Part shown: positions 1 to 21,749 of the stretch, one piece after another | Layout: each line of letters begins with the position of its first letter | How positions within the stretch are numbered: the stretch's first letter is position 1 | Source: Heliocidaris erythrogramma | Taxonomy: Eukaryota; Echinodermata; Echinoidea; Camarodonta; Echinometridae | Assembly (NCBI GenBank): GCA_025617745.1 | Contig: CM046870.1 | Coordinates: 26,455,501 to 26,519,500, forward strand | Length of the DNA: 64,000 nucleotides | Direction: 5' to 3' | Translations under genes and position numbers: made by a program | The notes under the pieces: generated by a model | What the model was told of the DNA's origin: nothing | Databases searched by the model: none | What the model saw: only the letters and a program-made list of their open reading frames with translations

Positions 1-932
1 ACCATTCGCCAACCTGTCAAAAATGTCAAAATACTTAATCGCCCGGTTCATCAATTGAAGTTAGTCTCAAGACAAAGCCTTAACCTTTTTCGCTCACTAG
101 TCGGGCAAAGATCTACATGTGTATTTTGTGAACGGAGGAATAGAAGAATAATAGAGGAATAATGGATAAAGAAATGATAAAAGATGACGAAACTAAGAGA
201 AAATTCGGATGAGGGCGGGGGAATGGGAGAGTGGGACCTTGTCGACAGACGGAAGGGACAGGGAAGCTTATGCTTTAATACAGAACGGCATTTTGACAAA
301 TTCTTAAACGCGTGCAGGTAAAATCATTGTAAAAAGGCGAACTTTATGGAGCTATAATATTTAGAGTTAAAGATCCTATATAAAAAGAAAAAAATAAGGT
401 TTTTATTTCAGTTGTCCGTGATAAGTTAATATTTGAAAGGACTGGAATCGCGTCTAGCATTTTTAGATTTGTTTATAATCCAACTCTCTTGTATCACGTG
501 TAAAGAAATGAATATGCCCTTGAAAAGGCTATCATTTCTGAGACTATTAATGGATCGTTGATACGATGTAGCTATTAAGGGGGCAATTCCTGATCAAGTT
601 TCACCGAAATGTGGTTGTACGGACACCTCTGTTTGGCGGGGAAATGATGAAGGAGGGGTTTTCAGAATATTGTCTGCGCTAAAACTGTCCCAATATGAAC
701 GAGGGGGCGCCAATAATGCCTCAAAAATATTCAAGGAGACCAGTTTCAAGCTTTGCCCGATGTTGGACGCACTGATCTCATCTGTATTCAAGGCCTTTTC
801 ATATAATCACATAACATGCAGAATGTACGGAGCTCAAATATTTCTGGGTCTCTATTCAAGATTTTTGAGTAAGACCAACTAGTATAGGCCATATTGCTTC
901 TCATATCAATACTGTTATTACACCGTTTATAT
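1..932. other. Gene-free flank, nothing recognised
   Basis: AT-rich sequence with only short, compositionally unremarkable ORFs on both strands. I see no splice-bounded exon, RNA gene or inverted repeat in it. Confidence 0.5.
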
Positions 933-1702
933 CAGGGGCGGATCCAGGATTTTGTAAAAGAGGGGGCGCAGTGCAGTAAAAGTGCTCAATAAAGTGGCAC
1001 ATTTTTTTATTGTGTACTTAAAGGCCAAGTCCACCCTAATATCAAGTTGATTTGAATAAATAGAGTAAAATGAAACAAGCGTAACAGAGAAACTTTCACT
1101 GAAATCGGATGTAAAATAAGAAAGTTATAAACGGCATTTTGAAGTTTTGCATTATTTCATGAAACAGTGATATGCATAGCATGGGCGGTATGCAAATGAG
1201 TGAACCGATGATGTCACACACTCACTTTTCCTTATGTATTTTATTATATGAAATTTCAAATATTTCAATTTTTATAGATGTGATAATAAAGAATCCCTTC
1301 CTTGTATGAAAATAAGTTACAATAATGATGATTTTACATGTTCCATATGGAGTCAAACCATGTTTTACATTATTGAAGCAAAAAAATGAAATATATGATA
1401 TTTCATATAATAAAATACATAAGGAAAAGTGAGTGCATGACATCATCGGTTCACTCATTTGCATACCGCCCATGTTATGCATATCACTGTTTCATGAAAT
1501 AATGCAAAACTTCAAAATGCCGTAACTTTCTTATTTTACATCCGATTTCAGTGAAATTTTCACTGTTACGCTTGTTTAATTTTACTCTATTTATTCAAAT
1601 CAACTTGATATTAGGGTGGACTTGGCCTTTAAGGTATGTCAGTTGGGTTTCAAAAGGGGGCGGGGCACGGGCCGGTATTCCCCCAGGTAGATCCGCCACT
1701 TG
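933..1702. mobile_element. hAT-like MITE (GGCGGATC family) carrying a nested MITE
   Basis: The left end reads CAGGGGCGGATCCAGG and the right end, reverse complemented, reads CAAGTGGCGGATC, giving imperfect terminal inverted repeats beginning CA. Flanking sequences GTTTATAT (925-932) and GTTTATAA (1703-1710) look like an 8-bp target duplication with one mismatch, which points to the hAT superfamily. The interior is G-rich and is interrupted by the 1022-1628 element. No transposase is encoded. Confidence 0.7.
1022..1628. mobile_element. Foldback MITE with TTAA target sites (piggyBac-like)
   Basis: A 607-bp element with long terminal inverted repeats of roughly 230 bp (arms about 1022-1255 and 1395-1628) starting AGGCCAAGTCCACCCTAATA. 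TTAA lies directly outside both ends (1018-1021 and 1629-1632), the target duplication of piggyBac-type elements. It is inserted inside the 933-1702 hAT-like MITE, so it is the younger insertion. It has no coding capacity. Confidence 0.8.
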
Positions 1703-1956
1703 GTTTATAATCGTCATTGTTCTTTTCTGGTTCCTGAAGCTCCGATTTTTTTAGTTTTCGCATACTTCTTTGTAACATTTATTATATTAATCCTTGTTTT
1801 TCAAATGCTTTGTTATTATTGTCAGACGGAAATAAATGTTATTTCAATTTTTAAAATGTCATCATTTCATTTTTATTACCAATGATAAATTCAACTGCAA
1901 ATGGGTCTCAGATGTAATAATATATGCAATTATCTAAAATGATAATAACTATATTG

Positions 1957-2143
1957 AACACGATAAAAACTACTTTCGAAAAATCAACTGAAGGCAATTT
2001 CAATAGCCCTGTCTATCACCTTTAGAAATGTGCGAACATTACAATCGCCTATTACGTAATCCGAACCTGATTTCTATGGGCAGTACAATAGGCCTTTGAA
2101 ATTGCCCTTGAGTTTATTTTTCGAAAATAGTTTTGATCGTGTT
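1957..2143. mobile_element. 187-bp foldback MITE, copy 1
   Basis: Terminal inverted repeats start AACACGATAAAAACTA and extend about 47 bp with few mismatches. ATTG flanks both ends (1953-1956 and 2144-2147), suggesting a 4-bp target duplication. A second copy of exactly the same length lies at 56142-56328. Confidence 0.75.
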
Positions 2144-2468
2144 ATTGACACATTTTGACATTGATAGGTTTATGTTTGACGTGGGACTCTTCTGTGCAGA
2201 GACTAGACCAAGAATTGACTGCTTTAGCTTCTTGGTGCCCGCTTTTTTCTACAAATTTTCCCATAGAATAGATCAATATATGAACAAAAAAAAATAACGA
2301 TATATCGTGCAGCTCATGACGAGGTAGTAAATGTCCAAAGTCTAATTACCGACACAGAAACACACCCATCAACCCATTCACAAAGTGCAGAAAGGTGTCC
2401 ATCTTTGTTACAAAAACACCACCAGCAATAGGGACAATAATTTCCGGCGGACAGTATCAGTAGAGACA

Positions 2469-2489
2469 CCTATAATGGAGTATATAAAG
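2469..2489 (+). promoter_or_regulatory. Actin core promoter: CArG box plus TATA box
   Basis: CCTATAATGG at 2469-2478 matches the CArG consensus CC(A/T)6GG bound by SRF. TATATAAAG follows two bases later at 2481-2489. The pair lies about 680 bp upstream of the actin start codon and just upstream of a plausible non-coding first exon. CArG boxes are a known hallmark of animal actin promoters. The near-contact of the CArG and TATA elements is unusual, because SRF and TBP might compete. Assignment as promoter is inference from motif and position. Confidence 0.65.
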
Positions 2490-2511
2490 AGAGCCCTCCT
2501 CCAAGCATATC

Positions 2512-2632
2512 CTGGGCTTCCACCACTTTGCAATCGAGAAACAGTTGATGCCCCGAGTCTGACTTCCATTTTTCTTCGTGGAGTTTATCTGTGGAGAATT
2601 GTCTTGGATATTTCCTCTATCAAGTATTACCA
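2512..2632 (+). other. Probable 5' UTR exon of the actin gene
   Basis: A start about 25-30 bp after the TATA box would fall near 2512. A good splice donor, CCA|GTGAGTAT, follows at 2632/2633. Candidate acceptors shortly before the actin ATG (after TTTGAAG near 3136 or ATTTTAG near 3151) would join it to the coding exon. A non-coding first exon split from the start codon is typical of animal actin genes. The exact cap site cannot be read from sequence. Confidence 0.45.
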
Positions 2633-3162
2633 GTGAGTATATCATGTCAATTGTTTTGTGTACTTTATTGTATTTTACTCTGTCTTGCTCCTTGGAGCAG
2701 TTTTTTTACCACGTTTACTTCATAATTTACGTCATTCATTGGTTGGTTTATCTTTAAGAAATGTACATAATGAGAACAAATGCTAACCATACTTGAATTA
2801 GCCTTTAAAAGTTATGCCATGCATGCTGCCAGGTTTTTTTTTATTTATTTGATCTAACTGGGTATAATTTTAGTCTTTCCAATCTTATTTTCATTTAGCA
2901 AGAATTTATTTTTTTGCATTTAATATTAATGTTTTTACTGTTTGAAAACACAGTAGGCTCCGTGAATAGATAACTTGTACTGAAATTGAATTGAAAAGCT
3001 TTTTCATTTCAGGTATTAACGATAATCAAACTAAAAGCTGTTTACATTAAAATTACCTTCATGCTTTTTTTCAATCTTCGAAAACTTCAGCGCTTTAAAA
3101 AAAATAAGACATATTTTTTGTTTTCCCTCTTTGAAGATTTGTAGATTTTAGATATTCGAAAT

Positions 3163-13292
<10,130 letters not shown>

Positions 13293-13406
13293 GAATTCTA
13301 GGTGTCCCTTTGCTTCGAAGACACATCCTCCTGCGACAATTGCTTCACGATCAATATTTCCTACTAAACCGAATTCTTAAATGCAACCATGGACCGAACA
13401 CTGTAC

Positions 13407-13470
13407 TTAACCCTAACCCTAAACCTGACCTAAAACTGATTGCAACCCTGAAACTAACCCTAACCCTATA
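13407..13470. repeat. Interstitial telomere-like CCCTAA repeats in the actin 3' UTR
   Basis: Two short clusters of CCCTAACCCTAA separated by degenerate copies lie 115-180 bp after the actin stop codon. A weaker cluster of related repeats lies at 41408-41455. Confidence 0.7.
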
Positions 13471-14401
13471 CCTTTCATGAAAGCCCGGAGTTATTGTCGC
13501 CAGAGTAAATGTCGGATCACTGTCTCTTTACGTTACCTAGGCCTATCACTCTGTAACAGTTCCGGCCAATTATAGCTATTGGATTTGATCGATTGATATG
13601 TGTGTCCAACCATGTTTAAATGTAGGAGACAGTCACTATTAAAACACATCGTATACCTTTAAACCGCGCTGCTTGCATGCTTCGGTGCTGCATAGAAACT
13701 ATCTGTGGATATTTGACAGATTTGATTTAAATTTCTTTTCATATCATTTGCAAAATGCCCTTAGTACCTTAACCCTGAAAATGTGTGGCAGCAATTTCTG
13801 ATATCTGTAGATCTTGTATACAAAAACTCATATTTATATGTTTTTTTAAAGAAATCGTCAATTCGGACCAGTCACTGTCATATAGCGCCGCAGCGAGCAT
13901 CGTGACTGAAAGGTCACACTTGTTCACTTTTCTCGATTTCAGGGGACATCCATTGTCCTCTAAAAACGGCCGTCTAAAAACGACTGTCAAAATGGTCATT
14001 CTAACAAAGATGCTAGTCAATATGATATCGAGACCGGTTAACTAATGTATTCAGCAGTACGCTCGAATTCCGGAATTTCCTCCTTTTGCTGATAAAATCA
14101 TTTGATTTTACTTCTCTATGGACTTCGGAAATTATCTTGGGTCGCCAACAGGAAATGTAGATAGAAAGCACATGCGTCATGTAATACATTAGTGAACCGA
14201 TCTTTTTAATCAAAAATGTAGTTGTATAAATGTAAACATTGGTCGGGTTTAAATTTGATCTCTTGTATTTGGAACGAAAATTAATTCATAAATCTTGTTA
14301 GAACCACGCTATGAATGTACAATTTATGAAAATATTATGGGACGAATGATATTTTCTTTCCATGCATTACAACTCTATCGAATTCTGCTTCTTTTTTTTA
14401 T

Positions 14402-14952
14402 GAATCTCGTGTTGTCAATTGAAGCTATGTCATTGTGTGACATCAATACAGGCCGGTTAAATATTGTTAGATATATCAAGTTCTAACATACAAGCTGTAT
14501 GAGAATACTGTAGTATAATTTTATAGTGTTTTATAGGATATTATATTCAATTGGTAAGAGTGTGAAAAGTGGCAAATTTCCAATCTCTCTACAGTTTTCA
14601 GCGATGTAGGTATTCAGACGAAAATGACAAAGCTTTTTGCCGCTGAGAGTGGTGTAGATACGCCAATTGAATACTAGGATGTGAATTTCTGAACAAAATC
14701 CCCATCATTAGAAATTTCTCGTAGATATTCATCGTCACGGTGATAGACCGTATACATGGTATAGATATACAAATTCAACAGATTCAAATATATTTCATTT
14801 TGTTGGTAAATATGCAAAATACTTTTTGTCATCATATAATCATTTTTACATGAAATATTCCAGTCTAGTATGTATTGAATTATTGAATCCCTAGTTTATA
14901 TGAACTGAGTTGTGTTAGATTGTACATTTGACGTGTATTACTAGTAAAATAC
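14402..14952. repeat. Dispersed repeat, copy 1
   Basis: The segment starting TCTCGTGTTGTCAATTGAAG and ending TACTAGTAAAATAC is homologous over most of its length to 23806-24597. Shared internal landmarks include ATGACAAAGCTTTTTGCC and a TGGTAAATATGCAAA motif. This copy lacks the foldback insertion found in the other copy. Confidence 0.65.
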
Positions 14953-15696
14953 TTTTTTTCTTGAAATATGAACATGTCTTTTGCATATTATGGTTATTCA
15001 TTGAGGATTTGAAGGAGAGATTATGATTGTGATAGTAAGTAATCGCGGGCGAATCCAGTGAGGGTTTCGGGGGGGGGGGGGGGCACCCAGGTATCTGACA
15101 AGGGGGTGGGGGTAGTGGAGTGAGTCAAGCCATTGAAAGGGGGCACTGCCATCATTGGGGGCAGCAGTCACACATGGTGGATGACATACGAATTATAATA
15201 CAAGGATACTCATTAGTTGGAGGGTGCGGTATGGGATACTATTGTCTTTTTTCTCACGTTCTTGCCTTTTCTCACTCTCCTTTTCTCTCTTTTCTTCCTT
15301 TTCCCCTTCCTCTATTTTTCGCCATTGAAGGGGAGGCACATGCCCCTGTTCCTCCTATAACAACGCCACTGACGGGTGAGATAAACAACAACAACAAAAT
15401 TTTATAATATCTATCAAATGATGTATAAACATATTTAAAGCTTATAACGAGCAAGAAAGGATTTTGGTAAAAGTTTTACGGGGGAGAGGGCACGTGGCCC
15501 GTGGGATCCAGCACTAATTTTGATAAAGTTAATGCTGCATGATCATAAGTAAAACATACTATACAGCATTTCACCAGAAGATGGCGTTGTACATATCATC
15601 TCTTCAACGTGTTCAAGTCCACTCTTCATAATAATACGACCAAGTATAAGCTTTTCCATAAATTAACAAGTATCAACCATTATTAATCTCTGTATA

Positions 15697-16663
15697 CTGG
15701 GTGTTTTAAAAAGAAAAGGAAACCCAAATTTCAAAATTTCCTACAAGTGGACGTTTTATTTCATATCATATGTAATTGATTGCTTTCCAGTGGTAACTTG
15801 TTTAGGTTTTCAGGTCATGCATCAATGAACACCATTGTTTTGTGCAAAATTCCAGTTGGTTCACTTTCTTGTAAAACACAATATGCATGGTTTTTGGGTT
15901 GAATGGCTTTGTCAACTTGCTTGGTTGCTCTTCGTGGCCATCACTTAGTAAGCAAATCCCATAATGATTAATTTTACGCCTTAACGAAGAGTCGTATGAA
16001 CTTCACAAAGCATGGAACGAGTTGTTAGTCACAAACTTTGACCAAGACGAAGTGAGATATTCGAAGAGCACAGAGAACATGTTGTTTGTCTTGAGTGCTG
16101 CAAGCATCTTCGGGCGATTTTCAACTAAAGCTGACATTTTTGAAAATCAGCAAAGTAAAATCTTAAATCACACGTATGAGTTTTTGATTTTCCTTCTTCA
16201 TTTTCTTTGTGACATTGCAATCTGTTTGGTTCGCACTTTTTTTTTTGGCATGCAACCTTGTTAAAATTCACCGAGACTGTCATCTTTGCGAAAATAATTC
16301 CTATCTGAAAAAGGTTGTAGAATGCAAAAATCCTGAATCATGGGTGAATAACATCTCATTAACACAAATTTTAAAAAGAAAATTATCCACAATGAGAATT
16401 GGAGCACCCAGGCCATTTAACAAAAGGCATCGCCTTAACATCATGCATGTAGTGTTTTACAAGAAAGTGAACCAACTAGATTTTGCACAAAATTTTGAAG
16501 ACATTGGTGTTCAGTGATGCATAACCCTGGAAACCTAAACAAGTTACCATTGGAAAGAATATGAATTACTCTTTCATATGGTATAATTTTCATTGTCAGC
16601 AAACATATAGTTCATTTACAGGAATTTTTCAAATTTGGGTTTCCTTTTTTTTTTAACGCCCAG
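15697..16663. mobile_element. 967-bp TIR transposon with TA target sites
   Basis: Ends read CTGGGTGTTTTAAAAAG and, reverse complemented from the right, CTGGGCGTTAAAAAAAA, followed by the shared GGAAACCCAAATTT. TA flanks both ends (15695-15696, 16664-16665). Inverted similarity continues inward for some 200 bp, including GGTAACTTGTTTAGGTTT. TA sites suggest Tc1/mariner. The two interior plus-strand ORFs (16022-16264, 16209-16517) show no transposase motif, so this is probably a non-autonomous derivative. Confidence 0.7.
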
Positions 16664-17107
16664 TACAATGCCTAATATTTTCAGTTGTATTTTTTTCAAG
16701 CTAAGATGAATTTCATGATTGTGGTTCTCCGAGTAATAAAAAATATCTTGGCATTCTTTGAATGTACACTCTCAAATTTAACAGCAAATTTTTTTGATGC
16801 CATCCTCAACTTAAGGGACTGTATATATGTCAAACTTCTGCACACAGATGCACGAAGTGCTTGAACATTGCCGCTACAGGATTATCACAAAACATGCCAC
16901 TGACAGTGCAATACTTCAAATTTGCGTAAAACTAGACTATGCCCTCTCCGTATTACACCAAAATAGGAGGTGTATAATATAATTATGGAAAGTTTAAAAG
17001 TACAATATCTTAGTCTGTTAGTAGCAAACATAGTTCCTTGGATAATAAACGATTTGAAATCATTATCAGTGATTATAGGAACGAAATTTTTATTCATTTG
17101 TTAAAAA

Positions 17108-17316
17108 AGATAAATTGTGAATTATTCTGCATGCGTACTCAAGGCTATATTTGATGTCGCGGTTGCTAATTCGGTCTGCCGATGATTGATGTTGGGGAAA
17201 TTTATCATATGAATGGCCTGTAATTGCAACGTTATATCCCGATGATTTTACAAGAGATTTGATCTACCAATCTGAAGCTATACATCAGGACTAAAAACAT
17301 GTTCAAACTGCAATTA
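17108..17316. repeat. Dispersed repeat, copy 1 of a pair
   Basis: Homologous to 32213-32440: both share ATTCTGC, TTCGGTCTG, AAATTTATCATAT, AATGGCCTGTAATTGCAAC and an ending CATGTTCAAA. Element type not identified. Confidence 0.6.
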
Positions 17317-17417
17317 GGAATTATGTAGGGGGTCCTGGGGGCACATCCCACCACGGAATGACGGAAAAGGAAAAGGAAAAAGAAAAAAAAAGACAAAGAT
17401 GGGAAATGAGAGAGAAA

Positions 17418-17458
17418 GCGACAGAGAGAGAGAGAGAGAAAGAAAGAGAAAGAGAGAA
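17418..17458. repeat. (GA)n microsatellite
   Basis: Purine GA/GAAA repeat. It makes the antisense Ser/Leu-rich ORF across it spurious. Confidence 0.85.
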
Positions 17459-18148
17459 TGGGGTCGGGGGGGGGTAAAGAACGTGAAACGAATATTATAG
17501 GACCCCCTCCAACACCATCCCCCTTTCGGTGGCCATGTCAATTCATATTTCATCCACTTCGTACGACCGGTACCCCCCCCCCCCTCCATAATGCCAGTGC
17601 CCCCTCAACAATGGCTGGACCTACGCTACGCCATTGATCTAAGTCATGTGTCTCCAGTTTCAAGAGCAAGTGCTGTATGGATTTTTTTTTCCTTTAAAGT
17701 TCGGATGAAACTTGAAGTTTGACAAATGTTTCAACGTAACTGTTGTAGGGGTTGATTATTGCGTATTCTCAGGCAAAATCCATTTCAGAGTATAATATAA
17801 ATATGCCGAGTTCTGAAGAAAGAGGTTTGTATGTGAATAGAACTCTTTCTCTGTCTCTCTCTCTCTCTCTCGCCTTCCCGGTCTGTCTCTCCATCTTCAT
17901 TCCTCTCTCTTTACAAACGATGTCTTATCCCGCATTAACTACCGAATAAGGCGCATATATTAATTGGAAGGCTAATGGACTGTGTAATTTACCCCGAAAG
18001 CGAAGAAAAATAAGTAAGATGGCGTATAGAGAAAAGAGACGGGAAATGAGAGAATATGAAAGAGGGAGTGGGGGATAAGGAGGGAGAGATAAGGGGAGAT
18101 GACGAGGGGCGTGCATATGATATATATATATATATATATATATAAATA

Positions 18149-18328
18149 AGAAGAAGAAAGAACTTGAAACAATCAAGTGGTTCGCCATATGTATCCAACT
18201 GTTTATTTTCCTTAACAAAATTTTCTATCCGTGCCTCGGGTCTTGATCCTCAGTGAGGAAGACCCGAGGCACGGGCATACATATGGCGAACCACTTGATT
18301 GTTTTCAAGTTCTTTCTTCTTCTTCTTG
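18149..18328. repeat. Foldback repeat flanked by (TA)n tracts
   Basis: The arms, about 80 bp each, are near-perfect inverse copies (AACTTGAAACAATCAAGTGG at left, its inverse at right) around the short centre at 18244-18257. (TA)n tracts lie outside at 18119-18143 and 18358-18401. Confidence 0.75.
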
Positions 18329-18352
18329 TTCTTATTATCCAACACGTGGAAC

Positions 18353-18403
<51 letters not shown>

Positions 18404-18814
18404 AGAAGGTTCTGCGTCGGTGTGTTGAAATAGATAGCAAACAATTATGTTGAAATAAAAACACCGTTACGGTCTTTTACTTTGATAAAGGTCTGTGACC
18501 GAAACGTCAGTAAATTTTACGTCTTGCGGTGTTTTTATTTGCTTTTGTTTGCTATATATATATATATCTTTCTCCCATATCAAGGAGCTTCCCTCTGCCT
18601 CTCTCTCTCTCTCTCTTTTTGTTTTTGTTTTTGTTTTTGTGGGGTTTTTTTTCGGGGGGGGGGCAGGGTAAGGGCATAGAATTAGTGCAATAAAGCATTG
18701 ATATATAAATTGACATTTCTATACCCCTTTGGTTCCTAATATCCGTTGGCGACAATCTTTATCTCCCCTTCCCCACTCCCACGGCCAGTCCGCCCCTGTA
18801 GATGCTTCTCCATA

Positions 18815-19020
18815 CACTCTTAGAAATGTTGGGTAAATGCCACTGGGTAAATGAAGATTGGGCATAGGTTGGTTAAATCTTGCTCAACTTTTACATGCAT
18901 TTACCCAACATTGGTCAAAAATAAGAATGAAATTGGTTTACCCAAAAGTTGGTCGGACTCATAAGGACCCTCATGTTGGGTAAAATTTGGGTAAAATTTT
19001 GCCCAATATTTCTAAGAGTG
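18815..19020. mobile_element. 206-bp MITE, CACTCTTAGAAA termini, TA target sites
   Basis: The left end CACTCTTAGAAATGTTGGGT and the inverse of the right end match closely. TA lies outside both ends (18813-18814, 19021-19022). Interior short repeats of TTGGGTAAA occur in both directions. TA target sites suggest Tc1/mariner mobilisation. Confidence 0.75.
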
Positions 19021-19932
19021 TATGATAGGGATTATACAAGGACAAGGGATGGGTGCATTGGTAACACTTAAATGCAAAAGATGATGGCTATCGAGGGGGG
19101 GTGACAGTGGGAGGAGTCATTATCTTCTGTTCACGTTGTCTTCCCCTCTCGCCGTCTTCAGCTCTCTCTCTCTGTCTTGCTTTTGTTTTTTGGCCATTCT
19201 ATTTTTTTTTTTGGGGGGGGGGGGGCGGGGGTGGGGGTGGATGTGCTCCATGTCCCCGTAGTTACATCTAGTTGCATCTCACTGATATTTATAATTTAGA
19301 GATGAAGCCAGAAAGAGGATAATAATTTGTTATGGACCCCGGTGAAATTATTTACGGTCATGTTGGGGACACCATCGCGGATGTGTTGCTGTCACGTTTT
19401 AGAACAGTTTTGAAAAGAAATTTTACTTTGAGTCCTCCGCAGAACAGGAAACAACGTCGGAAAATCAGGTAAAAAAAAGCTTCCACCAAAGTACCCAATA
19501 GTGCAAGACCATAAATAACCTATAACGAGCAAGTCCAATGACTGTTCAGATATTATTATAGTTGATAGCCCTACAAAAAGCTTGGATCATACCTGATATC
19601 AAGGAAAATGTTACTTTTTATGCTGATTATGTTTATTATTCTGCGATACTTCATAAACTATGGGACTCAAACTAACCGAATACATTTGACTTACCCTCAC
19701 TGTAAACCCTCTTAACTTTTTTGTTGTAAGAGTTAAAGGTGGAATATACAGATTTGCATGTTGAAGCAGATAAACTTTGTGCTAACACGATCGACGGCCC
19801 ACTGACCGACAGCCCACGAAAATAACATTGTGCTAATTATTGTTCCAATTATTATTAATCAACAGCCTACAATAAATGAGAATGTGTTTAATTATTGTAA
19901 ACCTTTTACCTTTTCAACAATGTTTCGACAAC

Positions 19933-20222
19933 AGGGACTTTTCAATTTGCACGTTCACTAGTCGGCTGCTACATGTGGTAATTCAATGGACTGCTTTGTG
20001 TTAATGGTATACAAAGAGCGGCTCACACGTCCACTGCCTTGAGGACGACCAGGATTTCCACCCAAAACGCGTACGTCCACAGGGCAGTGGACGAGTGAGC
20101 CGTTCTTGCACAAAGCGTGGTGCCTCGCTTCACCGACTTTGTATACCATTAACACAAAGCAGTCCATTGAATTACCGCACGTATAGCAGTCGACTAGAGA
20201 ACGTGCAAATAGAAAAGTCCCT
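19933..20222. repeat. 290-bp foldback element
   Basis: The sequence from AGGGACTTTTCAATTTGCAC inward is matched inversely from AGGGACTTTTCTATTTGCAC at the right end. The arms are about 130 bp, including the shared TGGTATACAAAG and CAATGGACTGCTTTGTG. GC content rises at the centre. Confidence 0.75.
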
Positions 20223-20264
20223 AATGTTTCTCCTCTCATCGACCACCTCCCCTTCCCCCTCCCT

Positions 20265-20436
20265 CCCCCTCTCTCTCTCTCTCTTTCTCTCTCTCCCTCC
20301 CTCTCTCTCTCTTTCTATACATGTATATATATTTCTCTCTCTCTCTATCTCTATCTATAGTACATACTTCTCTATCTATCTATCTCTCCCTCTCTCTTTA
20401 TCTCTCTCTTTATCTCACTATAGCTCTCTTTCTCTC
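20265..20436. repeat. (CT)n / (CTAT)n microsatellite
   Basis: Long pyrimidine repeat with embedded CTAT units. The Ser/Leu/Tyr-rich ORF across it is an artefact. Confidence 0.9.
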
Positions 20437-20577
20437 TAAGGGTTAAGGAGACTAACGGTCAACAAGAACGACAATCCACAAGACCGACATGTCTTTCTCG
20501 AGGACGTATATTTACAACTATCCCGAGGGTGAACGGGTGGGCTGTCTGTCTACTTCGTTGGCTCTATACTTGTAGGC

Positions 20578-20766
20578 GTGTGTGTGTGTGTGTGTGTACT
20601 TGGGTTTTTACAGACGTGTATCAATCAGATATGATTATTTACGTCTGGGACCGACCTTTAACGTCACCATCCGAAAGACGTGACTCAGTCTCGAACCTGG
20701 GTCCGCTGAATCAGTTTATAACTTCCACTGGTAGCTGGATTACAGGCGCACGCCACAACGCCCAGT
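20578..20766 (-). mobile_element. SINE with a 7SL/Alu-like head
   Basis: On the minus strand the element begins ACTGGGCGTTGTGGCGTG and continues GCGCCTGTAATCCAGCTAC, matching the start of the SRP (7SL) Alu domain. A B-box-like GGTTCGAGACT lies about 65 bp further on (20697-20687), the spacing seen in Alu. The element then runs through GATGGTGACGTTAAAGG into a (CA)n tail. A perfect 15-bp direct repeat, TCTATACTTGTAGGC, flanks it (20563-20577 and 20767-20781), the signature of LINE-driven retroposition. An alternative is a tRNA-headed SINE or a lone retroposed SRP RNA fragment. Confidence 0.65.
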
Positions 20767-21749
20767 TCTATACTTGTAGGCCTACTGGCTGTTGGACTGG
20801 TGGAATGCCCGCCCCTACACTCATGACACTCAAGAAAGTTCTTATGCGCTTAACATACAGTTACATAATGTTGAAAAGTATACAAAAATAATCCCTATTC
20901 TAAAATATTTATTGAAATAATATATCATACTGAATAGAGTATGAATTTACAAAGTATGTAACAAAGAATAAGAGCAGATAACTCTGCAAATTTTCATGGA
21001 ATAAAGAAAAAAAAAACACCTTTTGATAACAAAAGTGGAAATCCGAAAATATTTTACTTCAACAATGTCATAGGCTATAATTATTACATGTATATGTACT
21101 GAAAGTAATGTTAATATCAAGTACTAATATCTTCCTGTTTATCAACAAAATCAAATAATCATGTCGAAGTTTCACTCTTAATCATATACATAGGTAATAG
21201 GTATAGGTAAAAATAGGTATAGGTAAAAATTTCCTTACGTGAGGGCAATTTTGGGTCCGACTGACTTTGGGCAATAATGCCTCTGCGCAAATAGTACAAT
21301 AACCTTTTACGACAAACTGAGCAAAATTTACCCAAGTTAGGCGTATCTTGTCCATATCAAAACCATGTACATATTTCTTAAAACAATAACAACAACGACA
21401 ATGCTTCCTTTGTTGCATAAAAAGAAGCTTGGAGTATTTATACATCATTATATAGAAATACAGAGTAAAATACTCAATTTGATATACGATTTCACATGCA
21501 TGTTTAAAAAAGCAGCCATTATATAGCAAAATAAGCTAAGAGATACTCAACTACATGTATAAAGAGAGAATAATAGAAACACAAATCAGAAAGAAAGGGA
21601 CAATGGGATCGGAGTGAGAGAAAGAGAGGCCTATTAAAATGATATCCCCAAGTATTTCTCCTTCAGTACGTGATGAAGAGGCTCTATTCAATAGCGTCTG
21701 GGACTACGGGTTCATCGGGAGTGTTAGAAGCTCCTTGATTGGGCCAATT

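Noticed and set aside
2385-2636. 83-aa ORF upstream of actin as a separate gene
   Set aside because: It overlaps the CArG/TATA promoter and the probable non-coding first exon and has no recognisable domain.
16022-16517. ORFs inside the 967-bp TIR element as transposase
   Set aside because: No DDE/D blocks or helix-turn-helix are visible and the frames are short and overlapping.
20640-20770. Human Alu contamination
   Set aside because: Only the 7SL-like head resembles Alu; the rest, the (CA)n tail and the local 15-bp target duplication show a resident element.
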